A stretch of DNA of 64,000 bases from assembly GCA_015075005.1 (NCBI GenBank), contig JABTVC010000003.1:124001-188000 (forward strand), written 5' to 3'. The position numbers were made by a program, and so were the translations under genes. The DNA is from Planctomycetia bacterium (GTDB lineage Bacteria > Planctomycetota > Brocadiia > Brocadiales > Brocadiaceae). Under the pieces are notes generated by a model. It made no database searches. It was not told the DNA's origin and worked only from the letters and a program-made list of their open reading frames with translations. Every line of letters starts with the position of its first letter. The stretch's first letter is position 1. This document shows, piece by piece, positions 1 through 9,718 of the stretch.

Positions 1-581
1 ACAACGTGCCTGCCCGGAGCAATATTGAGGATACAAACTGACCCCTGCGGTCATTGAGAAGTGGACGAACTGCAACCAATCGGTTTTGAATTAGTCACGA
101 TGACGCAATTAATTATCTGAGGGAATTATTTCACGGGGGAAAGAACTGGTATATTGCGATCCACCAGCAACCTTCGGGAGACAAGAAAGAAACGTGAAAG
201 CGGTTACCATATGATATGACCGTGAGCAGCATAGAGAACTTTGAAGCATTGAAACTCTCTTTCATGGTGATGGTACTGTCACGAATCGGCCTTGTATAAA
301 GAATCGTTAACGGGGTGGCAAACATAGTTTTCCAGTCATGTCATCATGGAGTGGCAACGGAGTGGGTTTGGATGAACCATGCGCACTCCCGGGAGCTGCA
401 CGATTATCGATATCTTGGCAATACTACCCCGGGAGCGGGAACGAATAAAGAGGAGATACAAAGATGGGTAGCGAGACTTGAGTGCATGCCAGTTTTAGAG
501 CGCCAGGCGTTGTTATCCGCCATTGGCGTTATCAGAGCAAAGAAGCATTTTGCAAGGGGGACGTTTGGCTTCTGCAGTTAG
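1..581. other. Unassigned sequence upstream of ISKra4 remnant
   Basis: I recognise no gene here. On the plus strand an open stretch from about 315 to 581 lies in the same frame as the ISKra4-like transposase that follows, separated from it only by the TAG at 579-581. It could therefore be the degraded 5' part of that element, but its translation matches nothing I know. No RNA gene or clear inverted end was seen. Confidence 0.3.
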
Positions 582-1952
582 AAAACGACAGAGCAATCCG
601 AAACCTGGCGGTCGTTATTTTATGAATTTTTAGACACAAGATTGGATAAGATTTTGGAAGAGTACCCCATGGGAGATTTAGGAGAAATCTCAAAAGCAGT
701 ATTTCAGGAAAGAGCGGAGATATTAGGCCACCTGCTTCTTGGATTGATCGAGAGGAAGTTCGGACATTTATTGGAGCAGCAAAAATGTGAGTGTCCCCAA
801 TGCGGTAAGAGTATGCAAAGTCAAGGAAAGCTGTCAAGGCATATCCAAACCCTTGCGGGGCAATTTGAATTAACCCGGCCATATTTTTATTGCCGGGCGT
901 GCCGCTTTGGATATTTTCCTTTGGATGAGGCGCTTGGATTGTCTGACTCATCGAAACAATATGATGTGCAAGATGTGGAAGCCTGGTTGTCGAGCGAAAC
1001 CGCCTATGAAACGGCCAGTGAGACCTACGAGAGAATAACAGGTGTAAAGTTGAGCGAACATCATATGCATGAGGTCACCAACGCAACAGGGCAAAAGTGG
1101 GAATTTTGGATGCCTGTCCATCCAAAGAAGAAATCCATAAAAAGATAGAAGAGTTGTCAGAGAATAAATTCCGACGTCCCATTATGATGCTTGCCCTGGA
1201 TGGGCACATGGTTGATGCGCCCTGAACCTAGCCCCCACCCCCGCAAAGAAAAAAAGGGCGGGGAATGGAAAGAGATTAAAGGTTTTAGGCTGTATCTCAT
1301 TGATGGCAAAATATTGTTCATGTAATTAGCTGCACCCAGGTCTGCAAAGGATGATGAGTTAGCACAAGACTTGTTGAGAATCAAAGAGGGCGGGCTTATT
1401 CCCGAAGAGAAAGTACGGCTGGGAATTATAGGAGATGGTGCCCCATGGATTTGGAAGCGATGTAAAGAAATCTTTCCCTCGGCAAAAGAGATTCTTGACT
1501 ATTTCCATTGCTCGGAATATGTACACGATGTCGCCAACGCCCATTACGGAAAAGAAACAACAGAGGCGAGGCAGTGGTGCGAAGCGACGTTGACTCGGAT
1601 ATACTATGATTGTCATGAAGACGTGTTTGATAGTCTGGGAAGGATGAAAGCGCAAAACCAGGAAGTTCAAGATAAAATTGACACATTTTACAAATACCTG
1701 TCAAATCATGGCAAAAAAATGAATTACGGTTCTGCCAGGCGTGGAGGATATCACATTGGCAGCGGTGCTATTGAAAGTGCTAATAAATTCATTAGCCACA
1801 CAAGGCTTAAACGATCAGGTGCTTGGTGGTATATCAAATATGCTAATAACATGCTCAAGATCAGATGCGCGAAATATAACAGGACTTACGATAAAATCGT
1901 GGAAAAATACAAAAAAAGAGGATCAGGAAAAGAATTAAAAAACAAAATTTAA
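582..1952 (+). pseudogene. ISKra4-family transposase, broken
   Basis: This is a transposase remnant in at least three pieces. The N-terminal piece (about 582-1148) begins with WRSLFYEFLDTRLDKILEEY and carries a zinc-ribbon pattern, CPQC at about 793 followed by CRAC at about 893, typical of ISKra4 N-termini. The reading then shifts frame near 1120, meets TGA at about 1222 and TAA at about 1323, and resumes at 1371 with GIIGDGAPWIW, DYFHCSEYVHDVA and the C-terminal GSGAIESANKFISHTRLKR block. The order of motifs fits the family's DDE domain. No ATG suits the 5' end, and the first possible start in frame is the TTG at 642. Terminal inverted repeats were not found by eye, so element limits are unknown. 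The several lesions make activity unlikely. Confidence 0.85.
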
Positions 1953-2674
1953 ACAAAATCTTCGTCTTGTTAAATAATTTACAAAAAATGAAAATGCAAT
2001 TACCCTCACTGTAATCAAGGCCGCAATTGAAGGAAACGGCTGGCAGCAAGGAAAAGCAAAAAAGAGGCGATTTCCACATCAAAGTTTTTATGCAGTCAAG
2101 TACGTAAAACTGGCCGGAAGGCTCCACATCTTGTCCAGGTTTTATGCATGGTGGAGTACGTAAAGGCTAAGGCATGGAAAACACAGTCGGATCAGAAGAA
2201 GGAAAAAAGCACTTAAATTGATTACAAGCATTTTCCTCAATATCAATATAAGCTAAGAACCAGCAATGTGTATTACCTGATGCTGGCAGAATGAAAAAGA
2301 TATCAGGAAGGACTTTTGCACAGACACAGGAACAGTCAATACATTCATTGCTGAAGAAGGGCAGAAATTTTCTCAATATCAATCCTCTGCCTCGGCAGCG
2401 ACCTGGTTGCTGGCCTCTAAAAAGCAGAGGGGCTTTGGTCGCCTTTAGGCAACCCACACTAGCCTTTATCCCTCTTAATGGACAAAGATTGAAAGTATAC
2501 AGGAATCTTCCTACGGGAGAACTATTTACCTATTGAATTTTATTCTTGCTACAAACAGACCGCCCCTAACGAGGTCCCATTGTTTTTATGTCCCCCCATG
2601 AATTTTCAAAAAACTAAGGTGTTACAATCTAACTACTTAACCAAAAAAAGACCAAAAAAGAAAAGAGAATTGCC
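1953..2674. other. Unassigned intergenic region with gene debris
   Basis: No complete gene is recognised. A stop-free plus-strand stretch at 1978-2163 encodes about 61 residues rich in basic and aromatic residues (ending LHILSRFYAWWST) without an obvious start codon; it resembles a fragment of a real coding region of unknown family. A second open stretch at 2291-2536 has no ribosome binding site and looks accidental. The segment probably holds debris between two mobile or decayed loci. Confidence 0.3.
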
Positions 2675-2821
2675 ATGCTTTTAATTATCGCTGCTGTTCT
2701 GGTCGTATTGTGGATCCTGGGCCTGGCCACTTCCACCACTCTGAGCGGTTTCATTCACATTCTTCTGGTGATCGCCATCGTGATCATCGTGCTTAGGCTC
2801 TTTCGCGGCCGAAAATCTTAG
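2675..2821 (+). CDS. Small membrane protein, lmo0937 family
   Basis: This is a 48-residue hydrophobic protein with two membrane helices (about residues 2-19 and 25-41), a short TSTTLSGF turn and a basic C-terminus LFRGRKS. The composition and the IHILLVIAIVIIVLRL second helix match the lmo0937-type short membrane proteins, whose function is unknown and which are often stress induced. The gene starts at ATG 2675, behind a purine-rich AAAAGAGAA leader. It sits just upstream of a DUF3185 remnant and a catalase, which suggests a small stress-related cluster. The family call rests on pattern recognition alone. Confidence 0.7.
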   Translation: MLLIIAAVLVVLWILGLATSTTLSGFIHILLVIAIVIIVLRLFRGRKS

Positions 2822-2843
2822 TGGCCATTTTTTGTGGTCAGGT

Positions 2844-3072
2844 ATGAAAATCAAGGCGGAATCTTCTATGAATGAAGTAGTCTCGCTCACAATTCTTGCC
2901 GGTGGTATCCTGCTTATAATCTTCGGCATCAGTGCAATGAAGTAATTCAGTTCGGGTATTTCTCGGTTTTACCGGCTCACCTACCGACAAGGCGATATGT
3001 ATGTTGATCGGCGGCGCAGTCGCAACCGTTATCAGGCTGGTGGGACTGTCGCGTTGGTCAAAGGGAAGTTGA
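2844..3072 (+). pseudogene. DUF3185-type small membrane protein, frameshifted
   Basis: The first part encodes a hydrophobic helix, VSLTILAGGILLIIFGISAM, then reads into a stop at about 2942. In another frame downstream the sequence continues with FTGSPTDKAICMLIGGAVAT and IRLVGLSR, ending at TGA 3070-3072. Helix, then a SRFFTGSPTDK motif, then a second helix is the layout of DUF3185 proteins of about 65 residues. Joining the two parts needs a frameshift near 2940-2975. The start is either ATG 2844 or ATG 2868. Function of the family is unknown. Confidence 0.65.
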
Positions 3073-3118
3073 GGGTATTGGTCTGTTTTTATAGCTATAT
3101 ATTGAAAGGTGAAAGGAA

Positions 3119-3881
3119 ATGAGTAAACCTAAAGTCTTAACTACAGCTGCAGGCATACCTGTCTGCGATAATCAGACTTCCCTCACTGCCGGAGAGCGCG
3201 GCCCGGCATTGTTACAAGACCATCATCTTCTTGAAAAACTGGCACATTTCAACCGTGAACGTATCCCTGAGCGGGTTGTCCATGCAAAGGCAGCCGGCGC
3301 ACATGGAACTTTCGTCGTGACCCATGACATCACCAATACACAAAGGCCGGCATCTTTTCGGAAGTTGGGAAAAAAACCGAGGTGTTTGGTCGATTTTCTA
3401 CTGTGGCAGGGGAAAAAGGCTCTGCTGATACGGTTCGGGATGTCAGGGGCTTTGCATTGAAATTCTACACCGAAGAAGGCAATTGGGATATGGTTGGAAA
3501 CAATACTCCCGTGTTTTTTATACGGGATGCCATAAAATTTCCCGATTTCATCCATACCCAAAAACGTGAACCTCAAACCAACCTAAGATCAGAAACCATG
3601 ATGTGGGATTTCTGGTCGCAGGTTCCGGAATCATTGCACCAGGTAACTATCCTGTTTTCTGATCGCGGTATTCCCAAAGGGTGTCCCCTTTATGCACGGT
3701 TTCAGGAGTCATACCTACAGCTTCATCAACGCGGACAATGAACGTTTTGGGTAAAGATTTCACTTCAAGACTCAACAGGGCATCCAGAATATGACTCCGG
3801 AAAATGCGGTCCTTATCGCAGGGAAGATTCCGACTACCATACACGGCAATTATTTGAAACTATCGGGCGTGGGGATTACCC
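3119..3881 (+). pseudogene. katA: Monofunctional catalase, 5' part, split by IS
   Basis: This is the N-terminal half of a haem catalase (hydrogen peroxide to water and oxygen). It begins [20 protein letters not shown], with [14 protein letters not shown] holding the catalytic His region, then [20 protein letters not shown] and the [19 protein letters not shown] block with the active-site Asn. Three or four single-base shifts are needed to read it through: near 3330, 3690, 3755 and 3825. Each is a gain or loss in a short run of one base, or is consistent with that. Coding then reaches GRGDY at about 3865-3878, where a 2463 bp IS4-type element starts. The rest of the gene resumes at 6345. ATG 3119 follows a GAAAGGAAA ribosome binding site. 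Confidence 0.9.
3871..3881 (+). repeat. IS4 target duplication, left copy
   Basis: The 11 bases GGGGATTACCC lie directly before the left inverted end of the element. The same 11 bases recur immediately after its right end at 6345-6355, as expected for IS4-type insertion (typically about 10-13 bp). Confidence 0.9.
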
Positions 3882-3916
3882 CATACGCATCAACCCAACT
3901 TTTACTAAAAACGAGC
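3882..3916 (+). repeat. Left terminal inverted repeat of IS4-type element
   Basis: The 35 bp left end starts CATACGCATCAACCC and continues ACTTTTACTAAAAACGAGC. It pairs with the reverse complement of 6309-6344. Confidence 0.92.
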
Positions 3917-4069
3917 AGTTAGAGCAGAGAAGTAAAAAATAGTAAATTTTCAATGTAGATTAATTTTTTAAATAAACACATTTTTCAGGACACGGAGAAT
4001 TTTTGCTATAAAGTAAATATCATAGCATAAATAATTTCTTAGTAAATCAAAAATACAATACGAACCAGC

Positions 4070-5336
4070 GTGTCTCAACCAAAAGACTTAAAAAATCACA
4101 GAAAAATATATAAAGTGTTTTGATGAGGACAATTTGAATAAAATTGCCCGTGAGACATTCTTTGTACAACGTTCAACCAATAAAGTATCCGGCAGAGACT
4201 TTGTAGAACTGACGTCTGTAGAGCATTTTGATAGCGGAATAATTTCTTTGGAAGGATAAGCGATATTCAGCAGGAAGTCTCGAGTCAGATATAACCCCAC
4301 AGGCATTGAGTAAAAGATAAATAGCAAGAACGCGGTAGCATTTTAGAACGTACGTTAGAGGCCATATACAAAGAACAGGTAGCGCCTAAATTAAAGAAGA
4401 TGCCTTTAGAGATTATTAGAGCAATTTTCAAATGTATCTTCAGGATAGTACCCAAATAGAGCTCAATGAGCATTTATCGGAAGAATTCAGAGGAGTAGGC
4501 AGCAGTGCGAGTAAATCCTCTTAAAGATAGATTTATTATATGAGGCAACACGTCATATATTGAAAAAGTTTCATTACGGAAGGGATCTATCCGGATCAGA
4601 AAAATGGAGCAAGAGTATTGGATCAGATACGGGAAGGATTTGATAATCAGGGATTTAGGATATTTTGATCTTTCCGTATTAGGAGATATCGGGGAAAAGG
4701 CTTTCATTATTTAAGTCGCTTATTCAAGAGCACTAAAAGTCTATTTAAGCTCAAACCCGGTGCGGCCGTAGACCTTGCGTCATATGTAAAAAAAACAAAT
4801 TGGTAATAGGGTTTAATAGATATGAAAGTTTATCTTGGAGAAGCCAGGATATGCAGCCGCCTGATAGCGTATCGCACACCGGAGCATATAATAAATGACC
4901 GCCGACGTAAAGCCAAAAGATCAGCACAAAGAAAGGAAGACCTTGTCCCGTGAATATTTAGAATGGTTAGACTATAGCTTCTTCATCACCAATGTAAGAG
5001 ACAAAAACCCGCCGGAAATAGTAGGCACCATATACCGAATGAGGTGGCAGATAGAGTTGATATTTAAACAATGGAAGCAATTATTCCGAATTGATGTAAT
5101 GAAAGGAAGCCGTGCAGAAAGGATTCGCTGTCTCTTATACGGCCGATTGATAATGATACACATGACTCAGATATGCATTTAGCGCAGGGCATTGTCATTG
5201 TACTATGGGTCGTGAGTTAGCGCAGTAAAGCTGATTCAATGGCTACAGAAGAAAGGCCGTCTATACGCCAATCCATTATAAACAACAGGCTTTCAACATG
5301 GAAGAATTGCTAAATAGTCTCTCAGAGGACTTTTAA
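4070..5336 (+). pseudogene. IS4-family DDE transposase, degraded
   Basis: Reading across frames from GTG 4070 gives MSQPKDLKNHRKIYKVF, then IARETFFVQRSTNKVSG, LKIDLLYEATRHILKKFHYG, REYLEWLDYSFFITNV and the motif YRMRWQIELIFKQWK near 5035-5080. That motif is the Y-(2)-R-(3)-E-(6)-K signature of IS4 transposases and holds the catalytic Glu. The only long intact piece is 4895-5182. At least six frame changes or stops separate the parts, for example an extra T near 4118. It is transcribed toward the DUF4338 gene inside the same element. As given it could not make an active enzyme, but some lesions may be base-calling errors. Confidence 0.85.
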
Positions 5337-5473
5337 AACAAAAGCGACGGCGTAAAACAACAACTTTGAATTAATAAGCGGCCAGATTGAATTTTAGAAA
5401 GTTTTCATGATGACAGGAGACGACAGCCAAATCAAAAAGCATGTTCTCAAAGAGCCAAAAACTAATCAAGTCG

Positions 5474-6310
5474 GTTCGCTATTGTGGGCGTGACTTTACC
5501 AGGAAGAAATGAAAGTTATTAGTGAAATAGTCACGACAAAAGGTTTGGGCAGAACGGCTATTTCTGAGAAGATATGTGAACAATTTCTATGGCTAAAAGC
5601 AGATGGCAAGCTAAAAGATATGAGTTGCCGTGTAGCGCTGTTGCGCATGGAAAGGGACGGCTGGACAAGTTGCCGCCCCTTTGAGACGAAATGGCAATGG
5701 CAAACAGTACAAACACCGTACTATGTTAAATGATAGCAACCTTGCTCAATCTGTCCCGGAAAGATTCAAGATATAAGTTTGATATAGTAAAACCCCAAAC
5801 AATCCCGAATATGGAACGAAATGATTCATCGTTGGCATTATTTAGGATATAAAAATTGGTTGGTTACAACTTCGCTATCTGATAAATAGCCGTTCCGGCA
5901 TACTTGGATCATTAGGTTTCGGTGCATCAGCCTGGAAATGCAGGCGAGAGAAGGTTTATAGGTTGGAGTCGTCAAATTCAGGAACAAAATCTCCATCTGA
6001 TAGTAAATAATTCCAGGTTTGATTTTGCCGTGGATAAAATCGAACCCATCAAGAGTATTGGGCTTAGTGCAAAAACTTCCAAATGATTGGGGAACAACGT
6101 TACAAATATCGGCCTGTAATGCTAGAAACGTTTGTAGAAAAAACGTTTCAGGGTACTTTATAAGGCGGCAAATTGATTTGCTTAGGAGAAACGAAGGGAA
6201 GGGGAAATTGGGAGACTATTCAACCTTTTACGAAAATGTAAAATTAATAATGGTATATCTATTGCAAAGAATCCGTTCTGTATTACAACAATTGCCAATA
6301 AGTTCTTAGC
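5474..6310 (+). pseudogene. DUF4338 (DruA-like) protein, degraded IS passenger
   Basis: The start reads VRYCGRDFTRK near 5474-5510, shifts frame, and continues as an 74-codon piece (5509-5733) with AISEKICEQFLWLKADGKL and DMSCRVALLRMERDG. Further fragments follow in different frames: a SAWKCQAREKF-like stretch near 5930, GWSRQIQEQNLHLIVNNSRF near 5963-6020, LGLVQKLPNDW, and TKGRGKLGDYSTFYENVK near 6190-6240. This motif order is that of DUF4338, the family that includes DruA of the Druantia defence system and many proteins carried by insertion sequences. Here it lies within the inverted ends of an IS4-type element and no other Druantia gene is nearby, so I read it as a transposon accessory gene. 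Confidence 0.72.
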
Positions 6311-6344
6311 TCGTTTTTTAGTAAAAGCTAGGTTGATGCGTATG
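6309..6344 (-). repeat. Right terminal inverted repeat of IS4-type element
   Basis: The 36 bp right end is the near-perfect inverse of 3882-3916, ending GGTTGATGCGTATG. It is followed at once by the second copy of the 11 bp target duplication. Confidence 0.92.
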
Positions 6345-6355
6345 GGGGATTACCC
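6345..6355 (+). repeat. IS4 target duplication, right copy
   Basis: GGGGATTACCC follows the right inverted end and repeats 3871-3881 exactly. Here it encodes catalase residues G-D-Y-P. Confidence 0.9.
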
Positions 6356-7037
6356 TAAATGGACATTTTATGTTCAGATAATGCCGGAAGCTGAAGCGGA
6401 AACGTATCGGTGGAATCCGTTTGATTTAACCAAGGTCTGGCCGCATGGAGACTATCCTTTGATCGAGGCAGGAGTATTGGAGATGAACCGTAATCCCTCG
6501 AACTATTTTGCCGAAGTCGAGCAGTCCGCCTTTTCTCCGGCTCACGTTGTTCCCGGTATCTCTTTTTCTCCCTGTAAAATGCTCCAGGGACGTATTTTTG
6601 CCTATGCAGATGCACAGCGGTATCGGCTGGGCGTGAACTTTGAGCGGCTGCCGATAAACAGTCCGCTTGCCACGGCAGCAAACACCTATCAGCGGGACGG
6701 CTCAATGAGATTCGATGACAACGGCGGGGCTTCGGTAAATTATGAGCCGAACAGTTTCGGAGGACCCAAAGCAGACCAGGCGTATAATGAGCCGCCGCTG
6801 AAAATTTCAGGTGACGCAAATCGCTATGAACAGAAAAGAGGCGTTGACGATGATTTTGTCCAGCCCGGGAATCTCTTCCGGCTGATGCCGCCTGAAGAAC
6901 GGAAGCGACTCATTGAAAACATTGTATCAAGCCTTAAAAAAGTGCCGAAAGATATCCAGGAAAGGATGGCTCCGTATTTTTACAAAGCAGATAAGGTTTA
7001 TGGAGAGGGTGTTGCAAAGGGACTAGGACTTGCATAA
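6345..7037 (+). pseudogene. katA: Monofunctional catalase, 3' part
   Basis: This is the C-terminal half of the catalase begun at 3119, in one open frame of about 230 codons. It runs from GDYPKWTFYVQIMPEAEA through FDLTKVWPHGDYPLIEAGV and HVVPGISFSPCKMLQGR to the haem-ligand region FAYADAQRYRLGVNFERLPIN, which contains the proximal Tyr motif R-x-x-x-Y, and the C-terminal helical part ending VYGEGVAKGLGLA. It is undamaged in contrast to the 5' part. A short unrelated ATG at 6333 lies in the IS end and is not its start. The whole gene would encode a clade 3, small-subunit catalase if the IS were removed. Confidence 0.92.
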
Positions 7038-7191
7038 GAGAACAACACGTTCTCCCCTTGAACAAGGAATAGGAGGGAAAAGTAAATTGATCTATAAAAG
7101 CATAAAGAAAAACAGGAAGAAGAGGAAGTATTGATGATTGCTTAATTAAATTATTTATTTAAAGAGAAGTGCGTGAAATTGTTTTTAAGAG

Positions 7192-7527
7192 ATGGTTCTT
7201 TGCTCACATGGCCACAATGTTTGTGCTTCCAGCACCGATGGGCAGCATGATGCTTTCGGCTTGTGCTCTCAGCATGATACCGAAACCCAAACGCTGAAGG
7301 GCGTCGTTGAGCGTTTCAACTACAGCCCGCAGGGGAGCTATGAGAGCCTATTGATCAAAAGCGGAGACAAGCTTGTGCAAGTCAACTTTCCACCGCACAT
7401 GACGACGGAAGTGACTACGCCTGTGGCGACGGGCGACCCGGTCAGCGTGGTTGTCATGGCTGAGGACTCAAAGGGAGGCCATCCTGTCAAGGAAATCCAG
7501 GATGCGGCAAAAGACGTCGCAAAGTAG
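7192..7527 (+). CDS. Hypothetical protein, possibly exported
   Basis: This 111-codon frame starts at ATG 7192 with only a weak GAG upstream. From about residue 30 the translation looks like a genuine small beta-rich domain: TETQTLKGVVERFNYSPQGS, YESLLIKSGDKLVQVNFPPH, then VATGDPVSVVVMAEDSKG. This suggests an OB-like fold binding domain. The first 30 residues look out of frame (Cys and His rich). The alternative frame encodes a hydrophobic MATMFVLPAPMGSMMLSACA, so the gene may have had a signal peptide and a frameshift near 7275. I do not recognise the family. It lies between catalase and a DUF3047-like remnant. Confidence 0.5.
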   Translation: MVLCSHGHNVCASSTDGQHDAFGLCSQHDTETQTLKGVVERFNYSPQGSYESLLIKSGDKLVQVNFPPHMTTEVTTPVATGDPVSVVVMAEDSKGGHPVKEIQDAAKDVAK

Positions 7528-7654
7528 TATGACGAATACGTTTTAGACAATCAAAAACGCGATGGTATTAAAGTTAAGCGGTTGAGAAGTTTGGAATGTA
7601 TATTTTACATCCCAACTTCCCGCCTTTCATTATTTTTCATGAAAGGAAACGAAG

Positions 7655-8430
7655 TTGAAAAGTTTTATTGCAGGTATCACATGTATACTAATATTCGTTT
7701 TAAGTGGAAACGTTTTTTCAAAAGAAAATAAAGTAGCTGAGATCAGAGGAAGCCATCAAAGTTGCTAAGGACAGCAGTCTGGAAAAACAAGGCACTGAAA
7801 GATTCAGAAGGTAAAATATGTAATCAATTTTCAAATTATTCAGGAGGTTCTGTCCGTAAATGGATTTGGAATTGAAGGGCTTTATTATAAGGGCGCGGCT
7901 AAGAAGCCTGCGAAAATTGAATTCTCCATTCAGGATGGTATGTTGTTTATTAAAACCAAGCAACCCGTCAGAGGTTTTCTTGTTTGTAAGGATGTCATCA
8001 TTCCGGCAGTTTCTAAAGTGCGCATTGAATGGGAATTATTGAATACCCAAAGGATGCTTCCTTTGAGAGAGGAAACAGGACACAAGCCTTGGCTTTATAT
8101 ATATTTTTTGGCCCAGAAAAATTGTCCAGTGGGTATTTTATGATACCGGATTTGCCTTATTTCTTGAGCCTGTTTCTCGGCGAAGCCGATGAAATCAACC
8201 TGCCTTACAAAGGGAAGTATTTTCACGCAGGTGGGCGTTATGTTTGTGTAGGAAACCCGGAACTTAATGAAACGGTAATTTCAGAGTTTGATTTGGTTCG
8301 TGCGTTTCGAACATATTACAAAAAAGAGGCTCCCGCAATATCTGGTTTATGCCTTGAGATTGACACTACTACATCTGGAGGTGGAGGAAAAGCCGAGGCT
8401 TATATCAAACGTATTGAATTCCTCGAATAA
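7655..8430 (+). pseudogene. Exported DUF3047-like protein, frameshifted
   Basis: TTG 7655, behind GAAAGGAAACGAAG, opens a clear signal peptide (KSFIAGITCILIFVLSGNVF, cleavage near FSKE) that runs into a stop at 7766. Downstream the sequence continues in shifted frames with GFGIEGLYYKGAAKKPAKIE, FSIQDGMLFIKTKQPVRGFL and VSKVRIEW, then from 8029 GIIEYPKDASFERGN, ALALYIFFGPEKLSSGYF and EIDTTTSGGGGKAEAYIKRI. The K-V-R-I-E-W strand followed by a P-x-D-A-S segment and a final K-A-x-A-x-I-x-x-I-E-F-L strand recalls DUF3047 periplasmic proteins of unknown role. At least two frameshifts are needed, one near 8030. The family call is tentative. Confidence 0.5.
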
Positions 8431-8515
8431 TTTGAATTCAGCACGGACAAACAAGTTTGCCCGTGCCACCCTTGTAGCTTTGAAATTCCTGAACATGTGA
8501 ATGAAGGGTTGATGA

Positions 8516-9419
8516 ATGGAATTTAAAGATTATTATCAGATCCTCGGTGTTGCCGATACCGCCCCACAGGATGAAATTAAACGAGTCTACCGGCAACTTG
8601 CTCGCAAGTATCACCCCGACGTCAGTAAAGAACCCAAGGCAGACGCGCGTTTCAAGGAAGTCACAGAGGCTTATGAGGCATTAAGTGACAAAGAAAAACG
8701 TGTTGCCTATGACCATCTTCGTCAGTCAGGTTACCATCAAGGCGATGAGTTCAAACCCCACCGGATTGGCAAGCGCAACAGGGGTTTAGCGACAGGGTTT
8801 TCAGCTGAAGATAGGGCCGACTTCAGTGACTTCTTCAGTAGTATTTTGGTGGAGGATTTAAAACAGGACAGGGCCGTCGCCGGCAAAATTTCTACAGTTC
8901 AGATGACCTACAGCGGCAGACATTTACGCCGAAATCACCTTGCAATTAGTAGATGCTTACCAGGGAGGAGAAGCGTATCGTCTACCAGAGCCGGAAGTTC
9001 AGCATAATGGTCAGATCGTCATGAAGAAGCACACCATTGATGTTTCTATTCCGGCAGGGGTTGTTGACAGGCAGCATTTGCGACTGAAAGGATTAGGCAG
9101 AGCGCGTGACAGTTCAGGGAAGGCCATCTTTACTTAGAGATCCATATTGCTCCCCATCCATTGTACGTCCCTCGACGGCAAAACGTCACCAAGAAAATGC
9201 CGGTTACTCCATGGGAGCAGCACGGCGCAACGATAGACACTACAACGCTGGGCGGTAAAGTTAAACTTACCATTCCGCCAGGCAGCCAGCAGCACAAAAC
9301 TTCGCTTGAAAGGACGTGGTTTGCCCGGTAATCCCGCGGGCGACCAATTTGTTATTCTTCAATTGGTGAATCCTGCCACACTGGATCAAGCGACCGAAAA
9401 GTATTATCAACAACTTTGA
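8516..9419 (+). pseudogene. cbpA: CbpA-type DnaJ co-chaperone, frameshifted
   Basis: The gene encodes a DnaJ-class co-chaperone that stimulates DnaK ATPase. The J domain is intact at residues 3-70: [20 protein letters not shown], the HPD motif in KYHPDV, and [15 protein letters not shown]. The sequence changes frame near 8910, continues as [17 protein letters not shown] and HTIDVSIPAGVVDRQHLRLK, shifts again near 9115 to LYLEIHIAPHPLYV, and ends QYYQQL-stop at 9417-9419. This is the CbpA layout: J domain, short linker, two substrate-binding domains, and no zinc-finger domain. Three shifts are required. A cbpM gene follows 41 bases downstream, as usual for this pair. Confidence 0.85.
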
Positions 9420-9460
9420 AGTCTCTAATTTTAATCCCAGGGCGTTACTGGAGGAGATTA

Positions 9461-9718
9461 ATGAGTGTTCCTGTTATGAAAGAAGTAGAGCCGGTGAGCT
9501 ATTACGGTATCGTTCAGGTTTGTACGGTTAATGCAGTAGAAAAATCCTTTGTCATCGAGCTGGTACAGCATGGGGTTGTTGATCCTGAGGGTGATTATAA
9601 AGAACCGGATCAATGGTGTTTCTCCCAAACGCAGGTATCTTTGTGTAAACGGGCCGCAAATCTCTACTATGATTTGCACAGATATGCCCATGCTCAACTG
9701 TCACACCCAAACAAATAG
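9461..9718 (+). CDS. cbpM: CbpM-type chaperone modulator, probably truncated
   Basis: ATG 9461 follows a strong GGAGGAGATTA ribosome binding site. The 85-residue product contains EVEPVSYYGIVQVCTVNAVE, FVIELVQHGVVDPEGDYK, then WCFSQTQVSLCKRAANLYYD and LH, the MerR-like helical layout of CbpM, which binds the J domain of CbpA and inhibits it. The tail after LYYDLH (RYAHAQLSHPNK) does not match the usual conserved Leu-rich C-terminus, and family members are usually about 100 residues, so a frameshift near 9680 is likely. It follows cbpA in an operon-like order. Confidence 0.75.
   Translation: MSVPVMKEVEPVSYYGIVQVCTVNAVEKSFVIELVQHGVVDPEGDYKEPDQWCFSQTQVSLCKRAANLYYDLHRYAHAQLSHPNK

Larger units (their letters stand above)
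3882..6344 (+). mobile_element. IS4-type insertion sequence with DUF4338 passenger
   Basis: A 2463 bp element is bounded by near-perfect terminal inverted repeats at 3882-3916 and 6309-6344. Both begin CATACGCATCAACC and differ inside only by two substitutions and one base of length. It is flanked by an 11 bp direct duplication. It holds two plus-strand coding remnants: a DDE transposase (4070-5336) with the IS4 YREK signature, and a DUF4338 protein (about 5474-6310). Removing the element and one copy of the duplication rejoins catalase codons GRGDYPKWTF in frame, which proves the insertion point. Both cargo genes are frameshifted in the sequence as given. Confidence 0.93.

Noticed and set aside
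5474-6310. A Druantia anti-phage system
   Set aside because: Only a DruA-like piece is present, inside an IS4-type element; no large DruE helicase or other Druantia gene is in the window.
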